A stretch of DNA of 64,000 nucleotides from Kaistella flava (ex Peng et al. 2021) (lineage in GTDB: Bacteria > Bacteroidota > Bacteroidia > Flavobacteriales > Weeksellaceae): positions 2,108,001-2,172,000 of the forward strand of contig NZ_CP040442.1 in the NCBI RefSeq assembly GCF_015191005.1, given 5' to 3'. Position 1 is the stretch's first letter. Every line of letters starts with the position of its first letter. The notes under the pieces are model-generated. The model saw only the letters and a list, made by a program, of their open reading frames with translations. It ran no database searches and had not been told where the DNA came from. The translations under genes were made by a program, and so were the position numbers. Below are positions 30,301 to 38,082 of the stretch, in pieces.

Positions 30301-31496
30301 TTAGCGCCATTGATAGTATATGTATTTGTTGGATTAGAAAACGCACCAGTAACCGTAGAAACAGCAGGTAAAGAAGTCGCTGATAAGGTTAAAACTGGAA
30401 GGCCAGCAGTTTCAATTGTGAATGGCAAAGCATTCGAAATAAAAGACCCATTGGCGACCGTAATTTGTCTTGTGCCCGCAGTTGCAAGATCTGTTGCCAC
30501 AATAGCTGCTTTTAACTGTGTTTCGGAAACATAGGTTGTAGTTCTCAGTGCTCCATTCCAATATACTTTACTTGATGGTAAAAATCCTTCTCCATTTAAA
30601 GTTAAAGTAAATGCACCAGTATTGGCGATTTTAGAATCTGGATCTAATGAGATAAGCTCAGGCGTTTCAACGCTCACTGAAATATTGTCAAAAAATGCAG
30701 TGCTGTTTTTCGCTTTGTTTGCGTTCCAATACGCTCCCATCATAGTCAAAGGTTCATTAACAAAATCTGTGATTACAACTTCGTCTTGAAAAACTAAATT
30801 TCCCTCCTTAGGATCATTAAATGAAGTTTGATTGTCTTTTCGTAGATATAAGGACCATTTATTATCTGCTGGATTATATTCCACACGAATACTTGTATAT
30901 TCAGCCCCAAAATCTTTTAAACCTGTCGTCGAAGAGGTAATTTTCACACTAGTTCCAGCTGCTAAACCGTTACTATATGTAATTAATCTTATTGGATCTG
31001 TAGTTGTATTTTGTCCTAATGCAATAGCATACCCTTTACCAGAACTATTAGTAGTTCCGGGCGTTCCTGCCAAAATAAAAGCAGACCCAAATTTCCCACC
31101 ACCTAAACCACTTGGATTTGGTCTTATCTGTCTCATATTAAAAGTCCATGAAACGACTCCAACATTCTGACTTAAAATAGATTTATAAAGCGAATTGAAA
31201 TTTGAAGTAGATGTACTTGCCATCACCCAACCCGGAGCATTCGCCGCCGAGGTTGCATCATTGGTTAGAGTTAACATTCCGCCATCAATTTTGGCGCCCA
31301 TATCACCACCACTTCGGGTAACGGCCCATTTCGAAGTTCCGATTGGTCCTGTTGTTGTAAAATTTGGACTTTGAGGAGTTCCCGGCGTATTAAAAGTTTC
31401 CGTAAAAACGGTTTGTTGAGCATTCACCTTAGAGCGTGTAAAAATAAATGACAAGCAGAAAAATAAAACGCAGTTAGTAAGGAAAGATTTTATCAT
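24375..31496 (-). CDS. Giant T9SS type A sorting domain protein with IPT/TIG, FN3 and beta-helix-like regions
   Basis: 2373 residues from ATG 31496 (MIKSFLTNCVLFFCLSFIF, signal peptide ending near NAQ). I prefer it to the Met at 31547, whose first 17 residues are not signal-like. Visible parts: an N-terminal concanavalin-like jelly roll (about 30-280, VFTETFNTPG...AFFDNISVSVE), an IPT/TIG domain (about 285-370, ISLDPDSKIANTG...GEGFLPSSKVYWNGA), an Ig-like domain, an FN3 domain (about 495-600, STVYHISIVEFNG), and a second jelly-roll-like domain with DEFGIDDIEV. Long beta-solenoid-like repeats follow (LTIAGKV, LNMNATSAAQTL, VRGNLTLDQF), then two Ig-like domains with ICTNSLSAD and TYIRAVLQ, the shared C-terminal cassette and a type A sorting domain. 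It is the largest protein in the window and probably a surface adhesin; this is inference from architecture. Confidence 0.9.
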   Translation of the reverse strand: MIKSFLTNCVLFFCLSFIFTRSKVNAQQTVFTETFNTPGTPQSPNFTTTGPIGTSKWAVTRSGGDMGAKIDGGMLTLTNDATSAANAPGWVMASTSTSNFNSLYKSILSQNVGVVSWTFNMRQIRPNPSGLGGGKFGSAFILAGTPGTTNSSGKGYAIALGQNTTTDPIRLITYSNGLAAGTSVKITSSTTGLKDFGAEYTSIRVEYNPADNKWSLYLRKDNQTSFNDPKEGNLVFQDEVVITDFVNEPLTMMGAYWNANKAKNSTAFFDNISVSVETPELISLDPDSKIANTGAFTLTLNGEGFLPSSKVYWNGALRTTTYVSETQLKAAIVATDLATAGTRQITVANGSFISNALPFTIETAGLPVLTLSATSLPAVSTVTGAFSNPTNTYTINGANLNAGATVTAPVNFEISVDGINYYSFLTLPYTEGQGTLTGQPITLRARIKNSAPAGNYTGNISHASPNALTKLVAVSGRVFAAEPTSNATGVSFTNITSTGFKLNWIGGNGAQRLVLIKEAAAVSTLPSDGITYNANAAFGTGSQIGTGNFVAYKGAGTSVQITGLQPSTVYHISIVEFNGLPATENYRSDGATGNTTTLNSPAGLQVKLANTSYKINFDDTVDGVNLDTFQGIGMSKIVESGQLDSNSWAFSGFSGGNIAFAGNSVEDSSYENGPSDGEEDDTGIYAFNVGNSNNPNYTLGIQPGGTGTSADFNPGSITLRIQNQTGATMTSASIGYKVYVYNDQAASSRIRFSYSSSATGTYTDQIIADVDSPTTADLAPGWKAYYRVVTIPTGNIANNAYYYIRWSGSLVSGTGAQDEFGIDDIEVIANPTTTFASFDGIAEDFVLQGNASLSNDLSVQNRLLFNGGKLAIKEKTLTIAGKVENTIANGLTGGATSKLVVRGNLNPFLSFDQTTPGTTNLFDSFSLIGATANSVTVQDGFSVNQLLRVDEQQTLNLGTNILSGNLTSIQNNGIIRIQNTTATPFASGKTWGGTGILNMNATSAAQTLVAGTYNNLTLSSTAGTTAAADVTVNGKLDLPAANASSTKGSLDMGAFTLTMGPDGTNTGIGDVTGIIRRNYFTTNKLYTFGHPNSSITFPPAGTLPTSMSAKLTIGVAPTWKAGTILRQFDIIQTGAVGTKAIIRQHYLDSELNSNVESKLVFWGHKTTVPVTTFDQGRSNNNTDENWVEITNADISLYFEPTFDKVYITLDESEANVLTWNGSVSTSWNSIANWTPNNAPTEDSKVIIPIVSSSSNRSPIIDVNSNVQLIIIEAGGTVNVPADAQLTVSGGAGAWQNNGTFNPGTGTSKVTFKNADATIAGNTSFNNLTIAAGAGLHALDGNYMSIAGTLTNNGTMFTTLIPNTIEFKGTNQVIPTVGGDSLGGYHNLIVTGTGATIASTTLNVRGNLTLDQFVSFTGKTINLAGVSDQTIGGTAAINFSNLIVNKEAGAVILAKDIAVGGTLTLTKGNVVIGDKNLTLGINPVVGTFGTNTMIVADGTGVVRRPFTGVGSYLFPIGELAGAPSYAPITVNITAGTFSNAFVGVNAENVKHPNNNSSQNYLRKYWNVTQTGITGAVATITGKYDALDILGAETEISAAQLNGTFNLTTNPWIKFGALTNNTLVATNATLTNGQTSSFTGLKAGDFTLEVYGYGDFCIGSTHTMDAVISGGDAPFTYMWSNGLPNSDEVEIPTTTVGTTNYTLTVRDANGFSAVDNVIPVYIFPSSVGGTVSNASQQICTNSLSADLQLTGSVGKVLHWQKSTDADFTTFENISNFTTTLTGSEIGPVNATTYIRAVLQNGDCDESVSNIATITIKSTTWNGVSWSNGEPDSSTSAIFAADYSETSNINACTIVIKNGTAVKIPAGFNVIVGTITVESGGSLIIMKEGLLTVTNGIINNAGIANFVVESDANLVQINDEAVNSGAITVRRIANIKRLDYVYWSSPVNGQVLKTFSPGTLNNRFLEYNEGTDLFTAVTNVNADFVPAKGYAIRASNTQSNTKDKWTGNFIGTPNNGVQEFKLAYSYSATNHPDGGYNLVGNPYPSNISFDGASGLHTLNSAVLENVAYFWTNVNANVSGTTYKDDNYAMLNGSGTRAAQGSDVKPTGIIKVGQGFIVKAKTNANGQNLVFNNSVRSADSSIFFDKNTKEGKDRFWLKLTTPSKDFTTVLVAYVPNATNNFELSYDAPMLSMSSDAIFSILNEYKLGIQGRQFPLNTNDIVAIGTNHYTAGDHVISLQETEGVFANGQNIYLKDRANGILANLSEKEYRFTANAGLTENRFEIRYQPEIVLGTDTSSKENLIIYRDGNDFVVKSSTKTISDVEVYDVSGRLLLKLNPNHKETRIDASNFVNGTYVLKITSASPNDQKGNVVTKKIVK

Positions 31497-31989
31497 AATA
31501 TAAAATTTAAAATTTGGGGTTACAACCTTATGAAGTTGATTGGACATTTAAAAGCTAATAGATTTAGTTTCTATATTCTAAATAATATAGTTTTTGCATG
31601 TACGTCCCCGTACTTTTGTTAAAGAGCTCGTTAAGAAAAAATTATGCAGTTGATCTCTCCAATTATAAACGCTAGAAATGACGTAGAAAAAAGTAAAACT
31701 TTTTAGAATCGTTCGTACACAACTAACTTTCGAAGATAAATTATTTGGATGGGTATTGAAAGATAGAGGAATATTCATATAAAACTTTCTGTTTATACAT
31801 TATATTCATCAATTAGTGTTTATGGTACAAATATATATGTTTATAATTAATAAAAAACCAAACTTTATTTGAAAATAAACAATTATAATTACAATATCAT
31901 AAAAAACAAAATTCTATTGAAATATTTCTACTAAACCTTATTTTTCTAATTAATTTTCCCGAGAGAAGTATAATACCCTTGAAAATTTG
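31497..31989. other. Intergenic region upstream of the giant T9SS gene
   Basis: AT-rich region, presumably containing the promoter of the 24375-31496 gene. A 66-codon minus frame (31578-31778) has no recognisable features and is not called. Confidence 0.4.
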
Positions 31990-33135
31990 GACCACTATTT
32001 AAGTTGAAATTATTAACTTTAAATAGGCAAAAAATAGAAGAAAATTTAATGGTAAATTTAAACCAAGGCAGCAATTAAGGCTTTAAGAGAAAGAAAAACG
32101 CTTCAGCAATTGGCGTTGAAATTTAAATTGCAACCCAACCAGATCTCTGTGCTGAAACAAGAGCTTTTTTTTTCAAAACTCAGAATTGATTTTTGAAGAA
32201 AAAGCCCAAAAAGAGATTCCAGACACTGATTTAGCGGAACTTTATGCCAAGATTGGCAAGCTGGAGATAGAAAAGATATTCTTAAAAGAAAAACTTATAA
32301 AGGTTCGATTTATGATAGATCTAGAATTTTACTTGAGTAAGATTCTAAACTATCCGGCAATAATGTGAACTTTTAGATATCAACAGATCCAGTTCTTATT
32401 ATAATGCTAAAGCTAAAATCCTCTAAAATCTTCAAGAGATAAGACCTACATATCAACAAATTATGCAGAAACCCACCGTGGGAGTGATAACTATTAAATG
32501 TATGTTGAAAGAAAAAGAAATTAACACAAGATTCAAGAGAGTTCAGCGTTTGATGCGAAAAACTTCTCATGCCAATCTATCCTCGTAAAATACTTACCCA
32601 AAAAAGGACAAATAAATATTTACCTGTATTTATTAAGGAATTAAGAGATTCATAAACCTAATCAGGTGTGGTAAATAGACCTTTACTTACATTCCGATGA
32701 AAACGGTTTCATATACACGACAGCAGTGATAGGCGTCTACAGAAGATATATTGTAGTTTGGGGAATTAGCAATTCTTTGGAAGCTTCGGAATTATTAAAA
32801 ATTGTTCAGGAAGCCATTAGCATTCATAGTAAACCAGAGATTTTAAACTCCGTCAAGGACACTCAATTTCATGTCAAAGTGATGTAGCTATTTTTAAAAA
32901 AAAAGATAAAAACACCAATGGACTGGAAGCGTAAACGTTTAGACAATATTTCATTGAAACATTTTGGCGAACATTAAAATATCAGCACATTTTTTTTTAA
33001 ATCCTACCAAGGACGGATTAGAAATTATCCGGGAATACAAAAATGGTTATTGCGATCCCACTATAGTAGCTACCAAGGAATCGAACTTAAAAAGCCATTT
33101 GAAAAGTATAAATCAGCATCATAAAAACAAATAAG
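31990..33135 (+). pseudogene. Decayed IS3-family insertion sequence (orfA/orfB remnant)
   Basis: Pieces of a plus-strand IS3 transposase are readable in changing frames. At 32060-32310 the orfA part reads RKTLQQLALKFKLQPNQISVLKQE and then EKAQKEIPDTDLAELYAKIGKLEIEK, a typical helix-turn-helix plus coiled coil. At 32640-32880 the orfB integrase core reads IDLYLHSDENGFIYTTAVIG and then YRRYIVVWGISNSLEASELL and IHSKPEILNSVKDTQFH, where GxQF-type sequence marks the second catalytic Asp region. The end reads KSYQGRIRNYPGIQKWL-like. Stops and frameshifts are numerous, so it is inactive. A left end near TGGACCACTATTT (about 31991) is possible; no matching right end was found. Confidence 0.75.
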
Positions 33136-33224
33136 AAACAACTACTTGTGGGCTAAAGAAATGTGGGCTAGAATAAGATTTGAGCAAAGAGTACAATCAC
33201 CAAAATCCATTAACTCCTTAATAC

Positions 33225-33253
33225 AAAAAGCCGAACAACTGTCCGGCTTTATT
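33225..33253 (-). terminator. Intrinsic terminator (GCCG...CGGC hairpin)
   Basis: AAAAAGCCGaACAACTGTcCGGCTTTAT, same family as the other T9SS-gene terminators here, about 65 bp past the stop at 33315. Confidence 0.75.
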
Positions 33254-33314
33254 TTAATATAAGCAATAAATTACTTTGGAACTCACATGAGGCGTCCATC
33301 CTCCAGTATTTTTT

Positions 33315-36300
33315 CTACTTGATTATTTTCTTGGTAACCACCGTTCCATTTGCATCAATTTTCAGCACGTATATTCCACGAAGCAAAGACTCTCCATTGA
33401 TGATTGCTTCTTTAGCATTGGGCTGAACACTGTATAACAATCTACCAGCAGTATCGTACACTTGCAGCTTGGTAATTTTTTGAGTATTCGACTGCACCAC
33501 AAAATCATTACCTTCCTTAAATACAGTTATATTTTCTTTTACAGCAGTTGCAGCCCCTAAGGTAGCGTTAGGCAGGTAAGAAATCTCGAATCGGTCTTCA
33601 CTCAACCCTTTGTCGGCCTGAAACGTATATGCAGTTTCGCTAAGATTTATGACCATACCGGTTTGTTTATCTTTTAAGTAAACGTTTTGTCCATCGGCAA
33701 AAATACCTTCACTTTTAGAAATACTTAAGGTATATGCTCCAGTTTCGTAAAAGCTCGCACCTACGGACACTACATCTGAAGTCTGGAGAGGATACTGTCT
33801 TCCCTGAATTCCAAGTTTGTATTGATCCACTTTTGTGAACAGGGCATCAGAACCCACACTCAATAACTGGGCATCATATCCATCCTCATAACCGTTGGTT
33901 GCATTATCTACATAAGCAATTAGAGCCGTCGTGACTACGTCTAAAGGAGTGGTCAGTTGCAACCAAAAACGATCGCGAACAGATTGCTGTTTTTCAGTAG
34001 TTCCTTTATTGAAAAATACTCCGTCGGTCTTCTCCGTTCTGTAAGAATTTTTAAAAGTTAAATTACCGGCCTTTATTGCTTTAACGATAAATCCTTGACC
34101 AACTTCAACAATATTTGAAGGAAATTTGCTCTCTACATTTTTTGCAAGCCCGAAAGTCGCAGGAATTGGACCCGAAATACTCAGCGTTGCATAATTATTA
34201 ACAGACCCATCTTTAGGATAGCCGCTTCCCTGCATTGCGGGAGTCGGATTAAGGTTAGTCCAGAAATAAGCAGTTCCTTCTATTAGATCCTCGTTATCTT
34301 TAGCAAGTTGATCAAAATCGATGTTAGAAGGGTATGGATTTCCGATCAGATTATAACCACCTCCTACAAATCCTCCTACTTCGGTCTGATACTTTAACGG
34401 AAAAGTAATGACGCCATTATTAGGAACACCATTGAACACACCGTTAAACACTTGCATCGGTGCATCTGCCGTAGACGTTCCGGCAGGATAATTATTACTG
34501 GCACGGATCGCATATCCTTTTGCAGCACTTTCAAAACCAGTACCGTTGCTTCCAAAGACAGTCCCCTTTAGATTAAAGGTTTCAAAAAAATCATTTCCTT
34601 CATTATACACATAGAATCTATTGTCTAAAGTTCCAGGAGAGAATTTCTTTAACTCCTGACCCTTCACCGGACTTGCCCAGTAGATATAATCCAACCTTTT
34701 CAAATTCGCATTTCTTTCTACGGTAACACTTCCTGTATTGAGGGCCTCATCATTTTTTTGAATTAAATTCGCCTCGCTTTTCACAATGAAAGAAGCACCG
34801 GGATTGGTAATAATCTCATTATTCACCGTAACAGCAGTATTTGAGGATACCGTTAAAACAGCATTATTAGTCACCGTAAGCGTACAAGCTTTAAATGACC
34901 CATTGATTGCGGTATCATAATTTCCAGAGATGACCGCCTTTTTATCTAAATCAGGAGCACCTCCTACCCATGATGTACCATTCCAGGTAACGGTGGTTTG
35001 ACAAGGAAGAGGTTCTGCAGCATAAGAAGAAACGACTCCTGTAAATGCCGGACCAACTTCTCCATTTTCTTTAAAATCGATGAAAAATAAATTATAAGTA
35101 TTATAAGTGTATATCCTTACAAACAAAGTTTCTTTAGGATACAGAACAACTCCTGAAGACAAAGCGAACTCTTTGGTAGTAAATGCCTGATTATAGGGTT
35201 CATTATTGGCAATAGTAAACACTTCGCCTGAAAAATCAGCAGACTTAGAATACTTGATGGTCATATTACCTGTTCCACCCTGACTCTTATAAGATAAATT
35301 AAATGACTTTATATAAGCAGTATGTTCAGCATCGGTTGAGATTGAAGCTTGAAGATATTTGGAAGCATCCAGAGCACCATTAAATTGTTGTGAATTAGGC
35401 AAATCAGACAATGTAAAAACCTTTCCTCCAGTAGAAGAAGCATTATTGGTAAGTGATAATTTTTCCCCTTCCGCATTAAGTTGACTACCAGAAACACCAG
35501 CAACCTTATTCGTAGAAGTATAATCTGATTTATTCCATCTTACCAACACCTCCTCGCTTCCATTGATCGTCTGGACCTCAACTCTTGCCGTATTGGATAC
35601 CCCAGCTATATTGGTCAGCGTATAATAAAAACTGTCAAAACCTTCATAACCAACTGAAGGAGTATAAGTAACATCTTTCAGTCCATTCACTTTTACAACG
35701 CCATGGGTGGCAGATTTAGTGATTGTAATAGAAGAAAGTGGGCCCGAAGTTTTATAGACATCATTACTCAATAGATCGATAACTACGGGAGTGTTTTTCA
35801 ATGTTCCAACCCGATCATCGTTCGCAACTGGTTTTATAGGATTTTCTAAGCTAACTACTCCGGCGATGCTTGGCCCAACCGTTCCGCTAAGATTATGCTC
35901 CAGATGAAAATTATTTTCGGTATTATAGACATAAATTCGAATATATACGGTGCTTTTTGAATTCACGATGGTATTAGCTGGAAAATCAAGATTAAAAGAA
36001 GTATAATTCGTTGATAAAGATTGCTCAACTTGTAAAACAGAATAAGTTGAAAAATCTGCATTCTTAGAATATCTTACCTGCATTTTACTAGGCGATCCTT
36101 GAGTTTTCGCATTAAATTGAAACGAATTCAGTAATATTTTATAATCGCTTTCCGGACTTATTGTAAACTGTATATATTTTGTTGGATCAAAAGCAGAGTT
36201 GGAAGGATTATTATAATTAGGTTTTGGCCAACCACCTGCACTGTAAAAAACATTTGCAGCTCCGGAATCGGTATTATTACTGACAGAAACCCCATCGGAG

Positions 36301-36440
36301 CCACTTATATGGGATACGGTAATATGACTTTCTAATTTGGTGGGTGCTAAATCGGCACTATACCATTTCACAAGGGTATTCTGTGAGAGTACAAAAAGTG
36401 GTAAAAACAGAAAAAGTAAAAAAGTTTTTTTCATAATCAA
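33315..36440 (-). CDS. T9SS type A sorting domain protein with cadherin/Big_9-like domain
   Basis: 1041 residues, intact; start at 36440 (MIMKK) or 36434 (MKKTFLLFLFLPLFVLSQ, signal peptide). It is the intact paralogue of the broken gene at 7575-10867. A beta-sandwich begins NTLVKWYSADLAP. An Ig/cadherin-like domain follows at about residues 200-290 (KPVANDDRVGTLKNTP...DLLSNDVYKT...GFDSFYYTLTN). A second copy of the beta-sandwich begins VLVRWNKSDYT. It ends with the cluster's C-terminal cassette (LKRLDYIYWASPVKG, GYNLIGNPYPSNIDF, EVGQGFIVKAIKAG) and a type A sorting domain (YDTAGRLLYSV...GIYVLKI...VVTKKIIK). Predicted secreted through T9SS; ligand or substrate unknown. It is the outermost member of the minus-strand cluster. 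Confidence 0.9.
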   Translation of the reverse strand: MIMKKTFLLFLFLPLFVLSQNTLVKWYSADLAPTKLESHITVSHISGSDGVSVSNNTDSGAANVFYSAGGWPKPNYNNPSNSAFDPTKYIQFTISPESDYKILLNSFQFNAKTQGSPSKMQVRYSKNADFSTYSVLQVEQSLSTNYTSFNLDFPANTIVNSKSTVYIRIYVYNTENNFHLEHNLSGTVGPSIAGVVSLENPIKPVANDDRVGTLKNTPVVIDLLSNDVYKTSGPLSSITITKSATHGVVKVNGLKDVTYTPSVGYEGFDSFYYTLTNIAGVSNTARVEVQTINGSEEVLVRWNKSDYTSTNKVAGVSGSQLNAEGEKLSLTNNASSTGGKVFTLSDLPNSQQFNGALDASKYLQASISTDAEHTAYIKSFNLSYKSQGGTGNMTIKYSKSADFSGEVFTIANNEPYNQAFTTKEFALSSGVVLYPKETLFVRIYTYNTYNLFFIDFKENGEVGPAFTGVVSSYAAEPLPCQTTVTWNGTSWVGGAPDLDKKAVISGNYDTAINGSFKACTLTVTNNAVLTVSSNTAVTVNNEIITNPGASFIVKSEANLIQKNDEALNTGSVTVERNANLKRLDYIYWASPVKGQELKKFSPGTLDNRFYVYNEGNDFFETFNLKGTVFGSNGTGFESAAKGYAIRASNNYPAGTSTADAPMQVFNGVFNGVPNNGVITFPLKYQTEVGGFVGGGYNLIGNPYPSNIDFDQLAKDNEDLIEGTAYFWTNLNPTPAMQGSGYPKDGSVNNYATLSISGPIPATFGLAKNVESKFPSNIVEVGQGFIVKAIKAGNLTFKNSYRTEKTDGVFFNKGTTEKQQSVRDRFWLQLTTPLDVVTTALIAYVDNATNGYEDGYDAQLLSVGSDALFTKVDQYKLGIQGRQYPLQTSDVVSVGASFYETGAYTLSISKSEGIFADGQNVYLKDKQTGMVINLSETAYTFQADKGLSEDRFEISYLPNATLGAATAVKENITVFKEGNDFVVQSNTQKITKLQVYDTAGRLLYSVQPNAKEAIINGESLLRGIYVLKIDANGTVVTKKIIK

Positions 36441-37074
36441 AATTTTTATTGTGTGTTATTGCTAAATATCCAAAGCTGAACGGTAGATCTAAGCGGCTGC
36501 AAAGCTACAAAACATAATTATTATGACAAAATAATTCAACATTCATAACATAACATAAAATAACATTATGAAAGAACCCTATCTAAAAGGTTTTTTTATT
36601 CTTATTCATAAAAACAAACTCATTTCTTATCCTATGATAAGAAGATTTAAATATTATCAAATCCCTAAAAACTAAAGAGCGCTCTTCTATTTTATATTTT
36701 AAAAAAAATAAAAAAGGAGTTTCCTTCAAATTCGCTTCACTTAGACTTAAAAAAACATCATAATTAAGACACTATTCAACAAAGCCACGAAAACAACCCA
36801 CAACCTCCACCCCTAAACGATTTCAACTCCACCCAACACCCAGCATCCAACACCCAACACATACTCAATCACTCCTCCACACCTCGCACCCAGCATCCAA
36901 CACCCACCGATCAATCATCCACTCCCCACCCATCACCTCGCACCTCGTACCCAAAACCCCGCACCTCGAAACTCGCACCAATCAAACACTCACATACCCC
37001 TCCACCCATAACCCCGCAACCAACACCCCGCACCCAACATCTATCACCTCACACCGCATCTCAGAAAATTCCCT
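36441..37074. repeat. Intergenic region with C-rich degenerate minisatellite
   Basis: 36441-36775 is AT-rich upstream sequence of the T9SS gene. From about 36780 to 37060 the plus strand is strongly C-rich and poor in G, made of degenerate units such as ccaacacccagcatccaacaccc and ctcgcacctcgtaccc. The same unit occurs singly after other genes (1321-1350, 11391-11420, 18921-18950), and in reverse complement at 43055-43110. No gene. Confidence 0.7.
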
Positions 37075-37082
37075 TATTTTTG
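37075..37082 (+). promoter_or_regulatory. Possible -7 promoter element of lplA (TATTTTTG)
   Basis: Matches TAnnTTTG 16 nt before the lplA ATG, which would give a leader of about 10 nt. No clear -33 element. Confidence 0.4.
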
Positions 37083-37098
37083 CACCAAAGAAAAACCT

Positions 37099-38082
37099 AT
37101 GCTGCTCATCGACTCCCCTTCTCATAACGCCTATTTCAATATCGCTTCTGAAGAATATCTGCTCCACAAATTTCCGACAGAAGACATCTTCTTATTATAT
37201 GTCAATGCACCTTCGATTATCGTCGGGAAATTTCAGAATACTTTGGCAGAAATTAATTTAGATTATGTCAAGGAAAAAGAGATTAAAGTTGTGCGACGCA
37301 TGTCAGGAGGCGGAACCGTGTATCACGATTTAGGAAACCTGAACTTTTCTTTTCATACCCTTTTGGGTCAGAATGATTTTGGTGATTTTTCTTTTTTCAC
37401 CCAACCTGTACTTAATATGCTGAATCAATTGAATGTCCCAGCCGTTTTACAAGGTCGAAATGACTTGTTGGTGGATGGTAAAAAATTCAGTGGTAATGCG
37501 AAACTGGCACGTCATGGCAAAATGATTCAACATGGCACCATCCTTTTGGATTCCGAAATGGAAGTTTTAGGAGAAGCTTTGAAAGTCAATCCTTTGAAAT
37601 TTATTGATAAAGCCATAAAATCAAACCGTTCACGAGTCACCAACCTCATCAATTATTTACCCAAAGAAACTACCACCGAGCACCTCAAAAACTTACTCAC
37701 CGAAGAGATTATTAAAAGCAATCCAAGTGCAGAACGCTACGAACTGACTGAGGAAGACTTGCAAGGAATCCAACAACTCATAACGGACAAATACGAAACC
37801 TGGGACTGGAATTTCGGCTTTTCACCCAATTATAATTTCAAGAAAGCGATTAAAGTCCCAGCTGGATTTATCGAAGTTCATTTGGACGTTGTTCACGGCA
37901 TCATTGAAAAAGCGAAGATCTTCGGTGACTTCTTTGCCTCAAAACCAATCGAGGAACTGGAAGAACAATTGATTGGCCAAAAACACGAGATATCCGATCT
38001 GGAAAAACTTCTATCATCTATGGACGTGACGGAGTATTTCGGAAAAGTAACGCTGGAGGATATTTTAGAAGGATTTAAGTAA
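37099..38082 (+). CDS. lplA: Lipoate-protein ligase A
   Basis: 327 residues. The enzyme activates lipoate with ATP to lipoyl-AMP and transfers it to the lysine of E2/GcvH lipoyl domains in the cytoplasm. Seen: the family signature RRMSGGGTVYHD (66-77), with GNLNFSF after it, and the lipoyl-AMP-binding segment GNAKLARHGKMIQHGTIL (about 132-149) with the conserved Lys135. A C-terminal accessory domain from about 240 onward (KVPAGFIEVHLDVVHGIIEKAKIFGDF-type) fits the full two-domain LplA, so the protein should both activate and transfer. Start at 37099 is supported by the close upstream promoter-like element. It stands alone, with no lip or pdh genes nearby. It is the only clear housekeeping enzyme in the first 46 kb. 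Confidence 0.95.
   Translation: MLLIDSPSHNAYFNIASEEYLLHKFPTEDIFLLYVNAPSIIVGKFQNTLAEINLDYVKEKEIKVVRRMSGGGTVYHDLGNLNFSFHTLLGQNDFGDFSFFTQPVLNMLNQLNVPAVLQGRNDLLVDGKKFSGNAKLARHGKMIQHGTILLDSEMEVLGEALKVNPLKFIDKAIKSNRSRVTNLINYLPKETTTEHLKNLLTEEIIKSNPSAERYELTEEDLQGIQQLITDKYETWDWNFGFSPNYNFKKAIKVPAGFIEVHLDVVHGIIEKAKIFGDFFASKPIEELEEQLIGQKHEISDLEKLLSSMDVTEYFGKVTLEDILEGFK

Noticed and set aside
31578..31778. 66-codon minus-strand frame
   Set aside because: No start context, no recognisable features, and it lies in AT-rich upstream DNA.
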